From: Devosia sp. LC5
GTDB taxonomy: Bacteria > Pseudomonadota > Alphaproteobacteria > Rhizobiales > Devosiaceae
Direction: 5' to 3'
Length of the DNA stretch: 64,000 nucleotides
Assembly: GCF_000735585.1 (NCBI RefSeq)
Contig: NZ_JNNO01000016.1
Span: 1 to 64,000, forward strand
In this document: positions 8,586-16,459 of the stretch, in pieces
Numbering within the stretch: position 1 is the first letter of the stretch
Layout: the number at the start of each line of letters is the position of its first letter
Program-made: the position numbers and the translations under genes
The notes under the pieces: generated by a model
Database searches by the model: none
Told to the model about the DNA's origin: nothing
What the model saw: only the letters and a program-made list of their open reading frames with translations

Positions 8586-9281
8586 ATGGACGTAGCAGCG
8601 CAAGCGCATGATTTTTCCATGTTCGCCCTGTTCATGCAGGCGGACTGGGTGGTCAAATCGGTGATGATCGGGCTGGTCATCGCCTCGGTCTGGGTCTGGG
8701 CGATCATCGCCAATCGGCTGGCCGCCTATGGCAAGGCCAAGAGCGAAATGGCCGCGTTCGATCGGGCCTTTGCCTCCGGCCGTCCCCTGGCCGAGTTGCG
8801 GGCTGATTACGCAGGCAGCGGGCACCATGGGCTTTCGGCCGTGTTCCTTGCCGCCATGGAAGAATGGGACAAGAGCCATGCGGTTCAGGCTGATAATGCG
8901 GTGGGCCTGCAGAGCCGGCTTGAAATCGCGCTCGATCTGGCCGTGAGCGAGCAGAGCGCGGACCTGGAAAAGCGCCTTGGCTTTCTCGCTACCATTGGTA
9001 GCGCCGGTCCGTTCGTGGGCCTGTTTGGCACGGTCTGGGGGATCATGAACGCCTTTACCGCCATTGCCGCGGCGGAAAATACCAGCCTTGCCGTCGTGGC
9101 GCCGGGTATTGCCGAAGCGTTGTTGGCGACGGCTTTGGGGCTGTTGGCGGCTATCCCCGCCGTGATCGCCTACAACAAGCTCAGCGCCGATGCGGGCAAG
9201 CTGATCGCGCGGCTGGAAGGCTTTGCCAATCGGCTGGTGGCGTTGATGTCGCGGCAGCTCGATGCCGGAAAGTCGCTCTGA
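8586..9281 (+). CDS. exbB: TonB-system energiser ExbB
   Basis: MotA/TolQ/ExbB-family inner-membrane proton channel subunit, 231 residues. The first membrane segment is near residues 21-42; the other two near 135-155 and 170-195 include the family stretch G-S-A-G-P-F-V-G-L-F-G-T-V-W-G-I-M. An A-P-G-I-A-E-A-L-L-A-T-A-x-G-L motif identifies ExbB/TolQ. ATG at 8586 is chosen over an upstream in-frame TTG inside the previous gene. The stop overlaps the exbD start (ATGA). Its position behind hmuV points to a dedicated energiser for haem uptake, not the Tol-Pal TolQ. Confidence 0.93.
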   Translation: MDVAAQAHDFSMFALFMQADWVVKSVMIGLVIASVWVWAIIANRLAAYGKAKSEMAAFDRAFASGRPLAELRADYAGSGHHGLSAVFLAAMEEWDKSHAVQADNAVGLQSRLEIALDLAVSEQSADLEKRLGFLATIGSAGPFVGLFGTVWGIMNAFTAIAAAENTSLAVVAPGIAEALLATALGLLAAIPAVIAYNKLSADAGKLIARLEGFANRLVALMSRQLDAGKSL

Positions 9282-9715
9282 TGGGCATGGCGCTGGGCAA
9301 TAATAAAGGCAGGCGTGGCCGGGGCAGGGCCCCGATCAGCGACATCAACATCACGCCGATGGTGGATGTGATGCTGGTGCTGCTGATCGTCTTCATGGTC
9401 GCCGCCCCGCTGATGACCATGGGCGTGCCGATCGACCTGCCCGAGACGCGGGCGCAGGCCATGCCGCTGCAGACCAAGCCGATCACGGTGACGGTCGAGC
9501 CCGATGGCGCGCTCTCCATCGAGGGCGAACCGGTAACGCTGGATACGCTGGTAAGCAGTGTTGAGGCGTTGGCTGTCGAGGGCACCGATGAGCGGCTTTA
9601 TGTGCGCGGCGATACGACGGCGGCCTATGGCGCCATCATGGAAGTGATGGGCGAATTGTCGGGCGCCGGCTATAGCCGCATCGGCCTTGTCACCGTGCCG
9701 GCGCGGACCCCCTGA
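9281..9715 (+). CDS. exbD: TonB-system energiser ExbD
   Basis: Second subunit of the proton channel, 144 residues: short cytoplasmic tail, one membrane helix and a periplasmic domain. The helix begins ISDINITPMVDVMLVLLIVFM, with the conserved Asp (in MVDVM, about residue 28) that takes part in proton transfer. The periplasmic part has the usual D-L-P-E-T and RGD-T-T-A-A-Y-G motifs. It shares an ATGA overlap with exbB and is followed by tonB after one base. Confidence 0.94.
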   Translation: MGMALGNNKGRRGRGRAPISDINITPMVDVMLVLLIVFMVAAPLMTMGVPIDLPETRAQAMPLQTKPITVTVEPDGALSIEGEPVTLDTLVSSVEALAVEGTDERLYVRGDTTAAYGAIMEVMGELSGAGYSRIGLVTVPARTP

Positions 9716-9716
9716 C

Positions 9717-10700
9717 ATGCGCTATGCCCTGCCAGGTTCGGTCTTGGTGCATGCCGGCATTTTCGGCATGGCCTTTATCGGCTTTGCCTGGCCGCAGCCC
9801 GAGGACGCGCCGCCGCCGGGCGCGGTGACGGTGGATATCGTTTCGGTGAGCTCGGTTTCGAGCAATGAGACCTCCACCATCGAGGATGGTGCCTCGGAGA
9901 ATATGATCTCGGCTGGCGGCGAAATCGTTGCGACGACGCCGAGCGAAACGCTCGAGCCGGTGGAGCCCGAAACCCAGGTCGCCGAAGTGCCGGTCGAGCC
10001 GGCGGTGCCGCCCGAGCCTGTCGAGCCGCTTGAGCAGGACGAGGCGCCACCGGTGGAAACCGCTGCAGCCGAACCCGTCGAGGTCGAACCCGTCGAGCCG
10101 GTTGTTGAGACGATGGACATCGCAGTGCTGGCGACACCAGTCACCAGCCCGGAACCCGTCGAGACGGTTGCGCCCGTGGCAGCTGAACCGCTCGAGCCGG
10201 TCGAGGAGAGCGAGTTGAACGCAGCTCCGGTGCCCCGGACGCTGAGTTTCGAACGGCCCAGCGCACCCACACAGCGGCCCCGTCCGCAGCAACAACCGAC
10301 GCAGCAAGCCTCGCGCGAAGCCACGCGGCCACCGCCGCCGGCCGGCAATGGCGGGCAGAGCAATGCGGATAGCGCCGCCGCGCGGGCCGCTGCCGGCCAG
10401 CAGGGTCAAGGCAGCGGCGGGGCCTCGCAAATGGCATCCTGGCAGAACCAGGTGTCGCGGCGGCTGAACAATGCCAGGCGCTATCCGCGCTCGGCCGGTG
10501 GGGCGACGGGAACGGCCGTGGTAAGGTTCACCGTCTCAGCCGGCGGTGGGCTGGCGGGCGTGAGCCTGGTGCGTTCTTCCGGCAATCCGGCGCTCGATCA
10601 GGCAGCCGTCGATGCAGTGACGCGGGCCGCACCCTTTCCGCCACCACCGAGCGGCGGCAGCGAAACGCTGGGCGTTCCGGTGGATTTCACGCGCGGCTAG
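9717..10700 (+). CDS. tonB: Energy transducer TonB
   Basis: Links the ExbBD motor to outer-membrane receptors. 327 residues: N-terminal uncleaved anchor (residues 8-24, with a His in it as in other TonB proteins), then a long periplasmic spacer (about residues 75-180) very rich in Glu-Pro-Val repeats, a Gln/Arg/Pro-rich stretch, and a C-terminal TonB domain (about 240-327) with WQNQVSRRLNNARRYPR and SSGNPALDQAAVDAV. The spacer is almost purely acidic (EPVEP), whereas many TonB spacers alternate Glu-Pro and Lys-Pro. Last gene of the haem operon; ATG at 9717 avoids a long overlap with exbD. Confidence 0.93.
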   Translation: MRYALPGSVLVHAGIFGMAFIGFAWPQPEDAPPPGAVTVDIVSVSSVSSNETSTIEDGASENMISAGGEIVATTPSETLEPVEPETQVAEVPVEPAVPPEPVEPLEQDEAPPVETAAAEPVEVEPVEPVVETMDIAVLATPVTSPEPVETVAPVAAEPLEPVEESELNAAPVPRTLSFERPSAPTQRPRPQQQPTQQASREATRPPPPAGNGGQSNADSAAARAAAGQQGQGSGGASQMASWQNQVSRRLNNARRYPRSAGGATGTAVVRFTVSAGGGLAGVSLVRSSGNPALDQAAVDAVTRAAPFPPPPSGGSETLGVPVDFTRG

Positions 10701-10745
10701 CGGCGGCGAATTTTCGGCTCGGCATTCTTAGCAAGAAAACAGAGG

Positions 10746-10763
10746 TTCCCGCCTGCGCGGGAA
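10746..10763. repeat. Short intergenic inverted repeat
   Basis: Perfect 7-bp arms TTCCCGC and GCGGGAA around CTGC, flanked by the sequence GAATGAC. This kind of palindrome is a common dispersed intergenic element in alphaproteobacteria. Only one clear copy is seen in this window. Confidence 0.5.
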
Positions 10764-10780
10764 TGACACCGTGGGTGTAT

Positions 10781-10806
10781 GGCTCTCCCAAGCAAACTTG
10801 AGAGCC
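10781..10806. repeat. Inverted repeat after tonB, possible weak terminator
   Basis: Arms GGCTCTC and GAGAGCC (7 bp) separated by 12 bases. It lies between tonB and the next operon. The downstream bases contain T-rich stretches but no immediate T run, so termination is uncertain. Confidence 0.35.
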
Positions 10807-10831
10807 CCGTGGGACGTTTCTTTGTCGCTTT

Positions 10832-10852
10832 TGTTGTCGACAAACTAAATAC
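10832..10852. promoter_or_regulatory. Candidate GntR operator upstream of hydroxyproline deaminase gene
   Basis: Contains the palindrome TTGTCGACAA. The 21-bp block is the reverse complement of a block at 15101-15121 upstream of the gntR gene, with 20 of 21 bases equal. The core fits the GT-N-AC pattern of FadR-type GntR sites. It is 52 bp upstream of the 10904 start codon, in promoter range. Confidence 0.7.
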
Positions 10853-10903
10853 AAAACTCTAAATCTGGTTGCAGCGACGCTATGCGACAATGAGGAATTA
10901 GGC

Positions 10904-11818
10904 ATGCAAAAGAGTGATTTCCGCGGTGTGCTGCCCGCGATCACCACCAAGATGACGGCGGACCAGCAGGTCGATTTCGACGGCGTCAAGGCCGACGTGG
11001 TGTTTCAGATTGAGGGTGGCGTCGACGCCATCGTGGTCTGCGGCTCGCTGGGCGAGGCCTCGAGCCTGACGGTCGCGGAAAAGCTCGCCATCGCCAAGGC
11101 GGCCATCGAAGCGGCGGCGGGCCGGGTGCCGGTGGTGCTGACCATTGCCGAGGACTCGACCAGCACTGGTGCGGCGCTTGCGGCCGAGGCCGAGAAGATC
11201 GGCGTCGAGGGACTGATGGTGCTGCCGGCGATGCGCTATCTGGCCGATGACCGCGAAGTGGTGTTTCACTATCGCGCGATCGCTGCGGCCTCGAACCTGC
11301 CGATCATCATCTACAACAACCCCCTGGCCTATGGCATCAATATCACGGCCGAGATGCTCAAGGAGATGGCTAACGAGCCCAAATTCGTCGCCATCAAGGA
11401 ATCCACCGGCGACACGCGCCGCATCAACGAGACCATCAATGCATTGGGCGATCGCTATCAGCTATTGACCGGCGTCGATGATCTGGCGCTGGAAAGCCTG
11501 GTGCTGGGGTGCCATGGCTGGATTGCGGGCCTGGTCGTCGCCTTCCCCAAGGAGACCGTGGCCATTTACAAACTGGTGCAGCAGGACCGCATCAAGGAAG
11601 CCATGGAAATCTACCGTTGGTTCCTGCCGCTGCTGCATCTCGATATCGGCCCTAAATTCGTCCAGAATATCAAGCTGTGCGAAGCCATTGTGCGCGGCAC
11701 GTCACCAGTGGTGCGCCAGCCGCGGCTGGAGCTGGTTGGGGATGAGGAAAAGGCTATCCGCGCGGTCGTGGAGCAGGGGCTGAAGACGCGGCCGGATTTG
11801 ACCAAGTACGGGTTCTGA
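10904..11818 (+). CDS. DapA-family lyase, probable 1-pyrroline-4-hydroxy-2-carboxylate deaminase
   Basis: DHDPS/NAL superfamily TIM barrel, 304 residues. The Schiff-base lysine is in AIKESTGD (about residue 165) and the catalytic tyrosine in IIIYNNP (about residue 137); GSLGEASSLT replaces the GTTGE loop of true dihydrodipicolinate synthase. The sequence alone supports a DapA-family enzyme. The specific function comes from context: a 4-hydroxyproline epimerase, an FAD D-amino-acid oxidase/dehydrogenase and a GntR regulator lie next to it, and the same operator is found at both promoters. In that pathway this family deaminates the cyclic imine to 2-oxoglutarate semialdehyde. It is transcribed alone, towards the epimerase operon. 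Confidence 0.82.
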   Translation: MQKSDFRGVLPAITTKMTADQQVDFDGVKADVVFQIEGGVDAIVVCGSLGEASSLTVAEKLAIAKAAIEAAAGRVPVVLTIAEDSTSTGAALAAEAEKIGVEGLMVLPAMRYLADDREVVFHYRAIAAASNLPIIIYNNPLAYGINITAEMLKEMANEPKFVAIKESTGDTRRINETINALGDRYQLLTGVDDLALESLVLGCHGWIAGLVVAFPKETVAIYKLVQQDRIKEAMEIYRWFLPLLHLDIGPKFVQNIKLCEAIVRGTSPVVRQPRLELVGDEEKAIRAVVEQGLKTRPDLTKYGF

Positions 11819-11887
11819 TCGGGGCTCCGATGCGGGGCAGTGTTCACTGAGGACTCCCTGCGTCCTTCCTAAGCTGGCCCTTCTGTC

Positions 11888-11968
11888 GTCATTGCCCGGC
11901 TCGTCCGGGCAATCCATTGTGGTCGCGCGTGCTGAGCGATGGATCACCCGGACAAGCCGGGTGATGAC
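11888..11968. repeat. Paired REP-like palindromes
   Basis: Two small palindromes, ATTGCCCGG/CCGGGCAAT (11891-11913) and ATCACCCGG/CCGGGTGAT (11943-11965), in inverted orientation so that the whole 81-bp block is itself an imperfect inverted repeat starting GTCAT and ending ATGAC. It lies between convergent genes, where it could end transcription from both sides or be a BIME-like mobile palindrome. Confidence 0.6.
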
Positions 11969-12029
11969 GATGAGTGGAGGGAGTCACGAAAGTGACGACG
12001 CCCGACAAACGCCCCCCGCAGAGGACCCC

Positions 12030-13034
12030 TCAGTTCACCGTAAACCCCTTCACGAACGGATCGCGGTCGTCGAGGAAGATGGTGTTGTAGCCGGTGATCC
12101 AGGCTTGGCCGGCAATCGAGGGGACGATGGCGTCGTAGGGGCCGACTTTGGTGGCGGCTTCGACGCGGCCGACAAAGAGGCTCCCGATGATCGATTCATG
12201 CACGAAGCTCTCGCCAATCTTGAGCTCGCCGCGCGCGGCTTTCTGGGCCAGGCGCGCCGAGGTGCCGGTGCCGCAGGGGGAGCGGTCGATGGCTTTTTCG
12301 CCATAGAACACCGCGTTGCGGGCGTCGGCCTTGGGGTTCACCGGGGCGCCGGTCCACATGATATGGTGCAGGCCATTGATGGTGGGAAATTCGGGATGCT
12401 GAAAGGTATATTTCTCGTTGATCAGACGGCGCGCCATGGGCGAAAGCTGCTGGATGTCGAAGGCCGAGAGCTGGCTCATATCTGTAAAGCCGGGCTGGGA
12501 CTCGAAAATGGCGTAGAAATTGCCGCCATAGGCGACGTCGAACTTGAGCGGGCCGAGGCCGGGCAGGTCGATATCGAGCCCGGTGGCGTAGAGGAATGAG
12601 GGCACATTGGTGATGCGGACGTCGATCACATGGCCCGCATTGTCCATAGTGTATTCGGCTTCAATGATCCCGGCCGGCACTTCGAGCCGCAGCTTGCCGG
12701 GTGTCCTGGGCGTGACCAGGCCTTCTTCGATCATCACCGTGACCGTGCCGATCGTGCCATGGCCGCACATGGGCAGGCAGCCCGAGGTTTCGATGAAGAG
12801 GATCGAGCCGTCCACATCCTCGCGCAAGGCGGGATAAAGGATCGAGCCGCTCATCACGTCATGACCGCGCGGCTCGAACATCAGGCCGGTGCGGATCCAG
12901 TCATATTCGGCCAGGAAATGCTCGCGCCGTGCATTCATCGTATCGCCCTTGAGGTCGGGGCCGCCGCCGGCCACGACGCGGACCGGATTGCCGGCTGTAT
13001 GGGCGTCGATACAGAAAAAGCTCTTCTTGCTCAT
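12030..13034 (-). CDS. 4-hydroxyproline 2-epimerase (proline racemase family)
   Basis: Converts trans-4-hydroxy-L-proline to cis-4-hydroxy-D-proline, the first step of the catabolic route. 334 residues. Both catalytic cysteines of the racemase/epimerase branch are present: Cys90 in LPMCGHGTIG and Cys254 in DRSPCGTGTSA. Trans-3-hydroxyproline dehydratases of this family have Thr at the second place, so dehydratase activity is unlikely. Substrate choice over proline itself is inferred from the neighbours. It is the last gene of a three-gene minus-strand operon, 6 bp after the oxidase gene. Confidence 0.9.
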   Translation of the reverse strand: MSKKSFFCIDAHTAGNPVRVVAGGGPDLKGDTMNARREHFLAEYDWIRTGLMFEPRGHDVMSGSILYPALREDVDGSILFIETSGCLPMCGHGTIGTVTVMIEEGLVTPRTPGKLRLEVPAGIIEAEYTMDNAGHVIDVRITNVPSFLYATGLDIDLPGLGPLKFDVAYGGNFYAIFESQPGFTDMSQLSAFDIQQLSPMARRLINEKYTFQHPEFPTINGLHHIMWTGAPVNPKADARNAVFYGEKAIDRSPCGTGTSARLAQKAARGELKIGESFVHESIIGSLFVGRVEAATKVGPYDAIVPSIAGQAWITGYNTIFLDDRDPFVKGFTVN

Positions 13035-13040
13035 GATGGC

Positions 13041-14273
13041 CTATTGGAAGCGGGTAATGCTGAAAGGGGCGAGCGCCGGATCGGCCGGGGCGTCGGCAAT
13101 GAGACCAGCCACCAGCCGCGCCGTGACGGCGCTCAGGGTCAGGCCGAGATGGCCGTGGCCGAAGGCATAGACCACGCGATCATCGCCGGGATGGCGGCTG
13201 ATGACGGGCAGGGAATCGGGCGTCGAGGGGCGGCGGCCCATCCATTGCTTGCCGGTTTCGGGCAAAGCCGGCACATAGCGCCGCATCTTGGTGCGCATGG
13301 CTTTGGCGCGGGCAAAATTGGGGGCGGTATCGGGCTTGGCCAATTCCACCGCGCCGCCGACACGCAGGCCATCGACCAGTGGCGAGGCGATAAAGCCATG
13401 ATCGGCAAACCCCACCGGCATGGGCAGGTTCCAGTCCAGATCGGTGAAGGTGGTGTTATAGCCGCGCTCATTTTCGAGCAGCACTTTGGCGCCCAGCCCA
13501 CGCACCAGATCGCGCGACCAGACCCCAGCGGCGACCACGACTTTGTCGAAGGTTTCCTGGCCGGATGCCGTGATGACGGTGATGCCGTTTTCGCCCTGCG
13601 TCAGCCGCGTGACCTTGGCTGGCACCAGCCTGGCGCGGCCGCTGACGAAGCCTTGATAGTGGCGCAGGATGGTCAGGGGATTGGAGGCGGTCCAATAGCT
13701 GGGCTGATAGATGGCACCGGCAAAATTGCCCTCCAGCTGCGGTACCAATTGGCGCGCACGCTGGGGGGTGATGCGCTCGAAATCATAGCCCAGTGCGGCC
13801 TTGACCACGCCGGCTTCATGCAAGGCGGAGGCGACGCTTTTTTCGCTGTCATGCACCGAGACATAGCCGGTTTGCCGCAAATGGCCGGTGAGGTTCGCCT
13901 TGTGGCCAAGTTCTTCATGATCGGCGAGGGCCGTTGTCATCAATAGCGTCAGCGCCTCGCGCACCTTGACGCCGCGGGCCGGGGTGGCCGAGGCAAGGAA
14001 GGCCAGAAGCCAGGGCAGGAGCGCGGGAACGTCGGTCCAGCGCAGGGTCAGCGGCCCCAGCGGATCGAGCAGCCAGCCGGGCACGGCCTTGAGAATACCG
14101 GGGCTGGCAATCGGCGCGATTTCGGGCAGGGCGATCAGCGAGGCGTTGCCTGATGAGGTGGGCAGGCCATCGGGCTCGGGCTCGAAGACCGTCACGTCAT
14201 GGCCCTGATCGATCAGCCAGGTGGCAATGGCGGCGCCGATAATGCCGGCGCCGGCGATGGCGATACGGGCCAT
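13041..14273 (-). CDS. FAD-dependent D-amino-acid oxidase/dehydrogenase (D-hydroxyproline)
   Basis: DAO/DadA-type flavoprotein, 410 residues. The N terminus has the dinucleotide-binding motif IAIAGAGIIGAAIATWL followed by V-F-E at the end of the second strand. A W-x-G-x-R-P-x-x-P-D-S-L-P-V-I motif is near the C terminus, as in DadA proteins. In this operon the expected reaction is oxidation of cis-4-hydroxy-D-proline to 1-pyrroline-4-hydroxy-2-carboxylate, the substrate of the deaminase at 10904. Its start codon abuts the gntR stop, so the two are coupled. No small Fe-S partner subunits, found in some heteromeric versions, are present nearby. Confidence 0.88.
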   Translation of the reverse strand: MARIAIAGAGIIGAAIATWLIDQGHDVTVFEPEPDGLPTSSGNASLIALPEIAPIASPGILKAVPGWLLDPLGPLTLRWTDVPALLPWLLAFLASATPARGVKVREALTLLMTTALADHEELGHKANLTGHLRQTGYVSVHDSEKSVASALHEAGVVKAALGYDFERITPQRARQLVPQLEGNFAGAIYQPSYWTASNPLTILRHYQGFVSGRARLVPAKVTRLTQGENGITVITASGQETFDKVVVAAGVWSRDLVRGLGAKVLLENERGYNTTFTDLDWNLPMPVGFADHGFIASPLVDGLRVGGAVELAKPDTAPNFARAKAMRTKMRRYVPALPETGKQWMGRRPSTPDSLPVISRHPGDDRVVYAFGHGHLGLTLSAVTARLVAGLIADAPADPALAPFSITRFQ

Positions 14274-15013
14274 TAGCGGGCTTCCGTCAGGGTGATGTTG
14301 GCGGCGGTGTCGCGGGCGATATAGCTCTGGATTTGCCGCACGATCTGGGCGGCGTGTTCGGCGCCCAGTTTGTCGGCCAGCTCCCCGTCGCCCGCTTCGA
14401 TGGCAGCGACCATGGCGCCGTGTTCGTCCACATATTGGCGCGGCAGCTTGTCGTCGAACGAGGAATAATAAAGCCGCAGGATGCGGCGGCCTTCATCAAG
14501 CAGGCGGCCAAAGAGATTGGTGAAATAGATATTGCCGCCCGCTTCGGCGATAGCCATGTGAAAATCGCGATTGGCCTGGATCATGCCCAGCGCGTCGCGG
14601 CGTGCCACTGCCTCCGAATAGGCGCCCTCAAAGCCGCGAATGGCCAGCAGATGTTCGGGCCGGCGATGCACCGCCGCCGAGCGCGTGGTGACGCGATACA
14701 TCAGCGTCAGCGCCTCGAAATAAAGCGGCAGCCGCACGAAATCGATACTGGACACCACCGTGTTGCGATTGGGGAGCGTGGTTACCAGCCCTTCGCCCGA
14801 AAGCCGCACCAGCGCCTCGCGGATCGGGGTGCGCGACATTTCGAACTGTTCGGACAAGCTCGATTCGTCGAGCGGGCTGCCCGGCTCGAGTTCGAGGTCG
14901 AGAATGGATTGGCGCAGCCGCTCATAGACGGTCTGGGCGCCTTGCCCACGTACGCGGCCATTGGCGGGAGCTTCGGTGGCCGGCTTGATTTTCTGGGTCT
15001 TGGCCATAGCCAT
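14273..15013 (-). CDS. GntR-family (FadR subfamily) regulator of hydroxyproline genes
   Basis: 246 residues. A disordered N-terminal ~25 residues is followed by a GntR winged helix (about 27-95: VYERLRQSILDLELEPGSPLDE, then LSEQFEMSRTPIREALVRLSGEGLV) and an all-helical FCD ligand-binding domain with the metal-binding pattern D-x3-H near residue 150 and H residues further on. It is the first gene of the operon with the oxidase and epimerase. The likely operator TTGTCGACAA is at its own promoter and at the deaminase promoter, so repression lifted by a pathway ligand is expected. Confidence 0.9.
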   Translation of the reverse strand: MAMAKTQKIKPATEAPANGRVRGQGAQTVYERLRQSILDLELEPGSPLDESSLSEQFEMSRTPIREALVRLSGEGLVTTLPNRNTVVSSIDFVRLPLYFEALTLMYRVTTRSAAVHRRPEHLLAIRGFEGAYSEAVARRDALGMIQANRDFHMAIAEAGGNIYFTNLFGRLLDEGRRILRLYYSSFDDKLPRQYVDEHGAMVAAIEAGDGELADKLGAEHAAQIVRQIQSYIARDTAANITLTEAR

Positions 15014-15100
15014 GTTCAGTCCTGCTCCAAAGGCTGCTGCGCGATTACGCCATGCTTGTCAGCCGGCCGGCGCGGTTTCAAGCGCACACGAACCTACATC

Positions 15101-15121
15101 GTATTCAGTTTGTCGACAACA
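15101..15121. promoter_or_regulatory. Candidate GntR operator at gntR promoter
   Basis: Contains TTGTCGACAA within a 21-bp block that matches 10832-10852 in reverse orientation at 20 of 21 positions. It is 88 bp upstream of the gntR start and 68 bp upstream of the divergent lysR start. Autoregulation is the likely meaning. Confidence 0.7.
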
Positions 15122-15188
15122 TGGTCTTTGCACTGCCAGCCGGTTCGCCTTAGCTCTAGCCGCGCGAAATTGACAGGGGCCGGCGGCG

Positions 15189-16238
15189 ATGGATGATGAA
15201 CGAGCAGGCGCAAAGATCAAGCGTGCCGGCGGCACCAAATCTGCCGCGCGCCAGAAGGCCGGCGAGGTCACGCTGCACCAATTGCGCATCTTCTGGGCGG
15301 TGGCCCGTTCGGAAACGCTGACCAAGGCGGCCAAGCAATTGGGGCTGGCGCAACCTTCGATCTCCCAGCAATTGAGCAAGCTCGAAGCCAATGTCGGCAC
15401 ATTGCTATTTCATCGCCGCTCCAATGAAATGGCGCTAACCGAGGCGGGGAGTTACCTGCTGCCCAAGGCCGAGCAGGTGTTGCGCAACATGCGCGAGCTG
15501 GAGGATGGGCTGGCCCAATTCTCTGGCGGCAAGCGGCTGACGCTGCGGCTGGCGGGGATCAATTCGGTGCTGCGCGTGCTGCTGCCCGCGGCCATCGGCA
15601 AGATGCAGAGCCAGTTTCCCGAGGTGGATTTCGATATACAGGAAAGCGCACCGGCCGATATTCTGGAATTGCTCTATGGGCGGCGGGTCAATATCGGTCT
15701 GCTCGCGGCTAATTCGGTGGCCCAGGCCGGTGTCGGCTTCGTGCAGGTCCCGCTGATCGAAGACCCCTATGTGCTGGTCGTGCCCGAGTCGTTGACGCTG
15801 GGTGGCATTGCCGATCCGCAGCGTGAATTGTCGGCGGAACAATTGGCGCGGCTCAACCAATCCATCCAGTTCACCTTTGGCAGCCAGCACGCCAATCGGG
15901 TCGCAGACTGGTATGACCGGCTGCTGCCGCAGCATCGCGTCGTGGCGCAATGCCGCAGTTTTGAGACGGCCATTGGCCTGGTGCGGGCCGGGTCGGGGGT
16001 ATGCCTGGCGCCAGCTCTGGCCACCATTGCCGGCAATGGTCCGCCGGGCGGGGTCAGGCTTTATCGCGTCAAGGCGCCGCCGCGCCGCATCGTGGCTTTG
16101 GTGCCCTCGCAATATCGCCGCACCGAGCCTTATGCGAGCCTGCTCGAGCTGCTGCAGCAGACTTCGACGGCTTATGTCCTGCCGGATATCTTGCCGACGC
16201 CGCCATTTCTGGCACTGGATACCGAAGAGGATTTCTAG
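15189..16238 (+). CDS. LysR-family transcriptional regulator
   Basis: 349 residues. The winged helix is preceded by an unusual ~28-residue basic extension (Lys/Arg/Ala-rich). HTH: LHQLRIFWAVARSETLTKAA then LGLAQPSISQQLSKLE. The remainder is a LysR substrate-binding domain (about residues 115-320). It is divergent from gntR and lies directly upstream of pqqA in the same direction, 113 bp apart. It could regulate pqq genes or the hydroxyproline genes; the sequence does not decide. A CbbR-like role is not supported by neighbours. Confidence 0.88.
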   Translation: MDDERAGAKIKRAGGTKSAARQKAGEVTLHQLRIFWAVARSETLTKAAKQLGLAQPSISQQLSKLEANVGTLLFHRRSNEMALTEAGSYLLPKAEQVLRNMRELEDGLAQFSGGKRLTLRLAGINSVLRVLLPAAIGKMQSQFPEVDFDIQESAPADILELLYGRRVNIGLLAANSVAQAGVGFVQVPLIEDPYVLVVPESLTLGGIADPQRELSAEQLARLNQSIQFTFGSQHANRVADWYDRLLPQHRVVAQCRSFETAIGLVRAGSGVCLAPALATIAGNGPPGGVRLYRVKAPPRRIVALVPSQYRRTEPYASLLELLQQTSTAYVLPDILPTPPFLALDTEEDF

Positions 16239-16351
16239 GCGCTACCAGCACTATAGGCAAAAGCTATTGCGGCCATAGAGTGCGTTACAGCCGGCCAATC
16301 GTCACCCTCACCGCCGGCGGCAATCCCGCCGCCTTCGTGAGGAGACCTGAA

Positions 16352-16432
16352 ATGGCCTGGAAAAAGCCCACCATCATCGAAATTCCCGTCAGCATGGAAA
16401 TCAACATGTACGCTTGCGCAACGCGCAAGTAG
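16352..16432 (+). CDS. pqqA: PQQ precursor peptide PqqA
   Basis: 26-residue ribosomal peptide that is the raw material of pyrroloquinoline quinone. It starts MAWKKPTIIEIPVSMEIN and contains the Glu and Tyr (E16 and Y20, pattern E-x3-Y) that PqqE cross-links. The family normally has V-G-x-E-I-N; here the Gly is Ser (VSMEIN). A good ribosome-binding site, GGAG, is 7 bases upstream of the ATG. The last 17 bases before the stop form a perfect hairpin (separate entry). It is too short to be found by length-filtered gene callers. Confidence 0.95.
   Translation: MAWKKPTIIEIPVSMEINMYACATRK
16413..16429 (+). promoter_or_regulatory. Hairpin at the 3' end of pqqA
   Basis: Perfect 7-bp stem CTTGCGC/GCGCAAG with loop AAC, ending one base before the pqqA stop codon is completed. 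No T run follows, so it is not a simple terminator. It may slow transcription or protect the short upstream mRNA so that pqqA is made in excess over pqqBCDE. Confidence 0.5.
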
Positions 16433-16459
16433 GGAATTGGCCTGCCGCGGGCGAGGACA

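Noticed and set aside
12030..13034. Epimerase as trans-3-hydroxyproline dehydratase
   Set aside because: Both catalytic cysteines are present; the dehydratase branch has Thr at the second position.
15189..16238. LysR protein as a CbbR controlling the tkt-gap-pgk-fba block
   Set aside because: It lies 42 kb from that block, beside pqq and hydroxyproline genes, and no Calvin-cycle genes are near.
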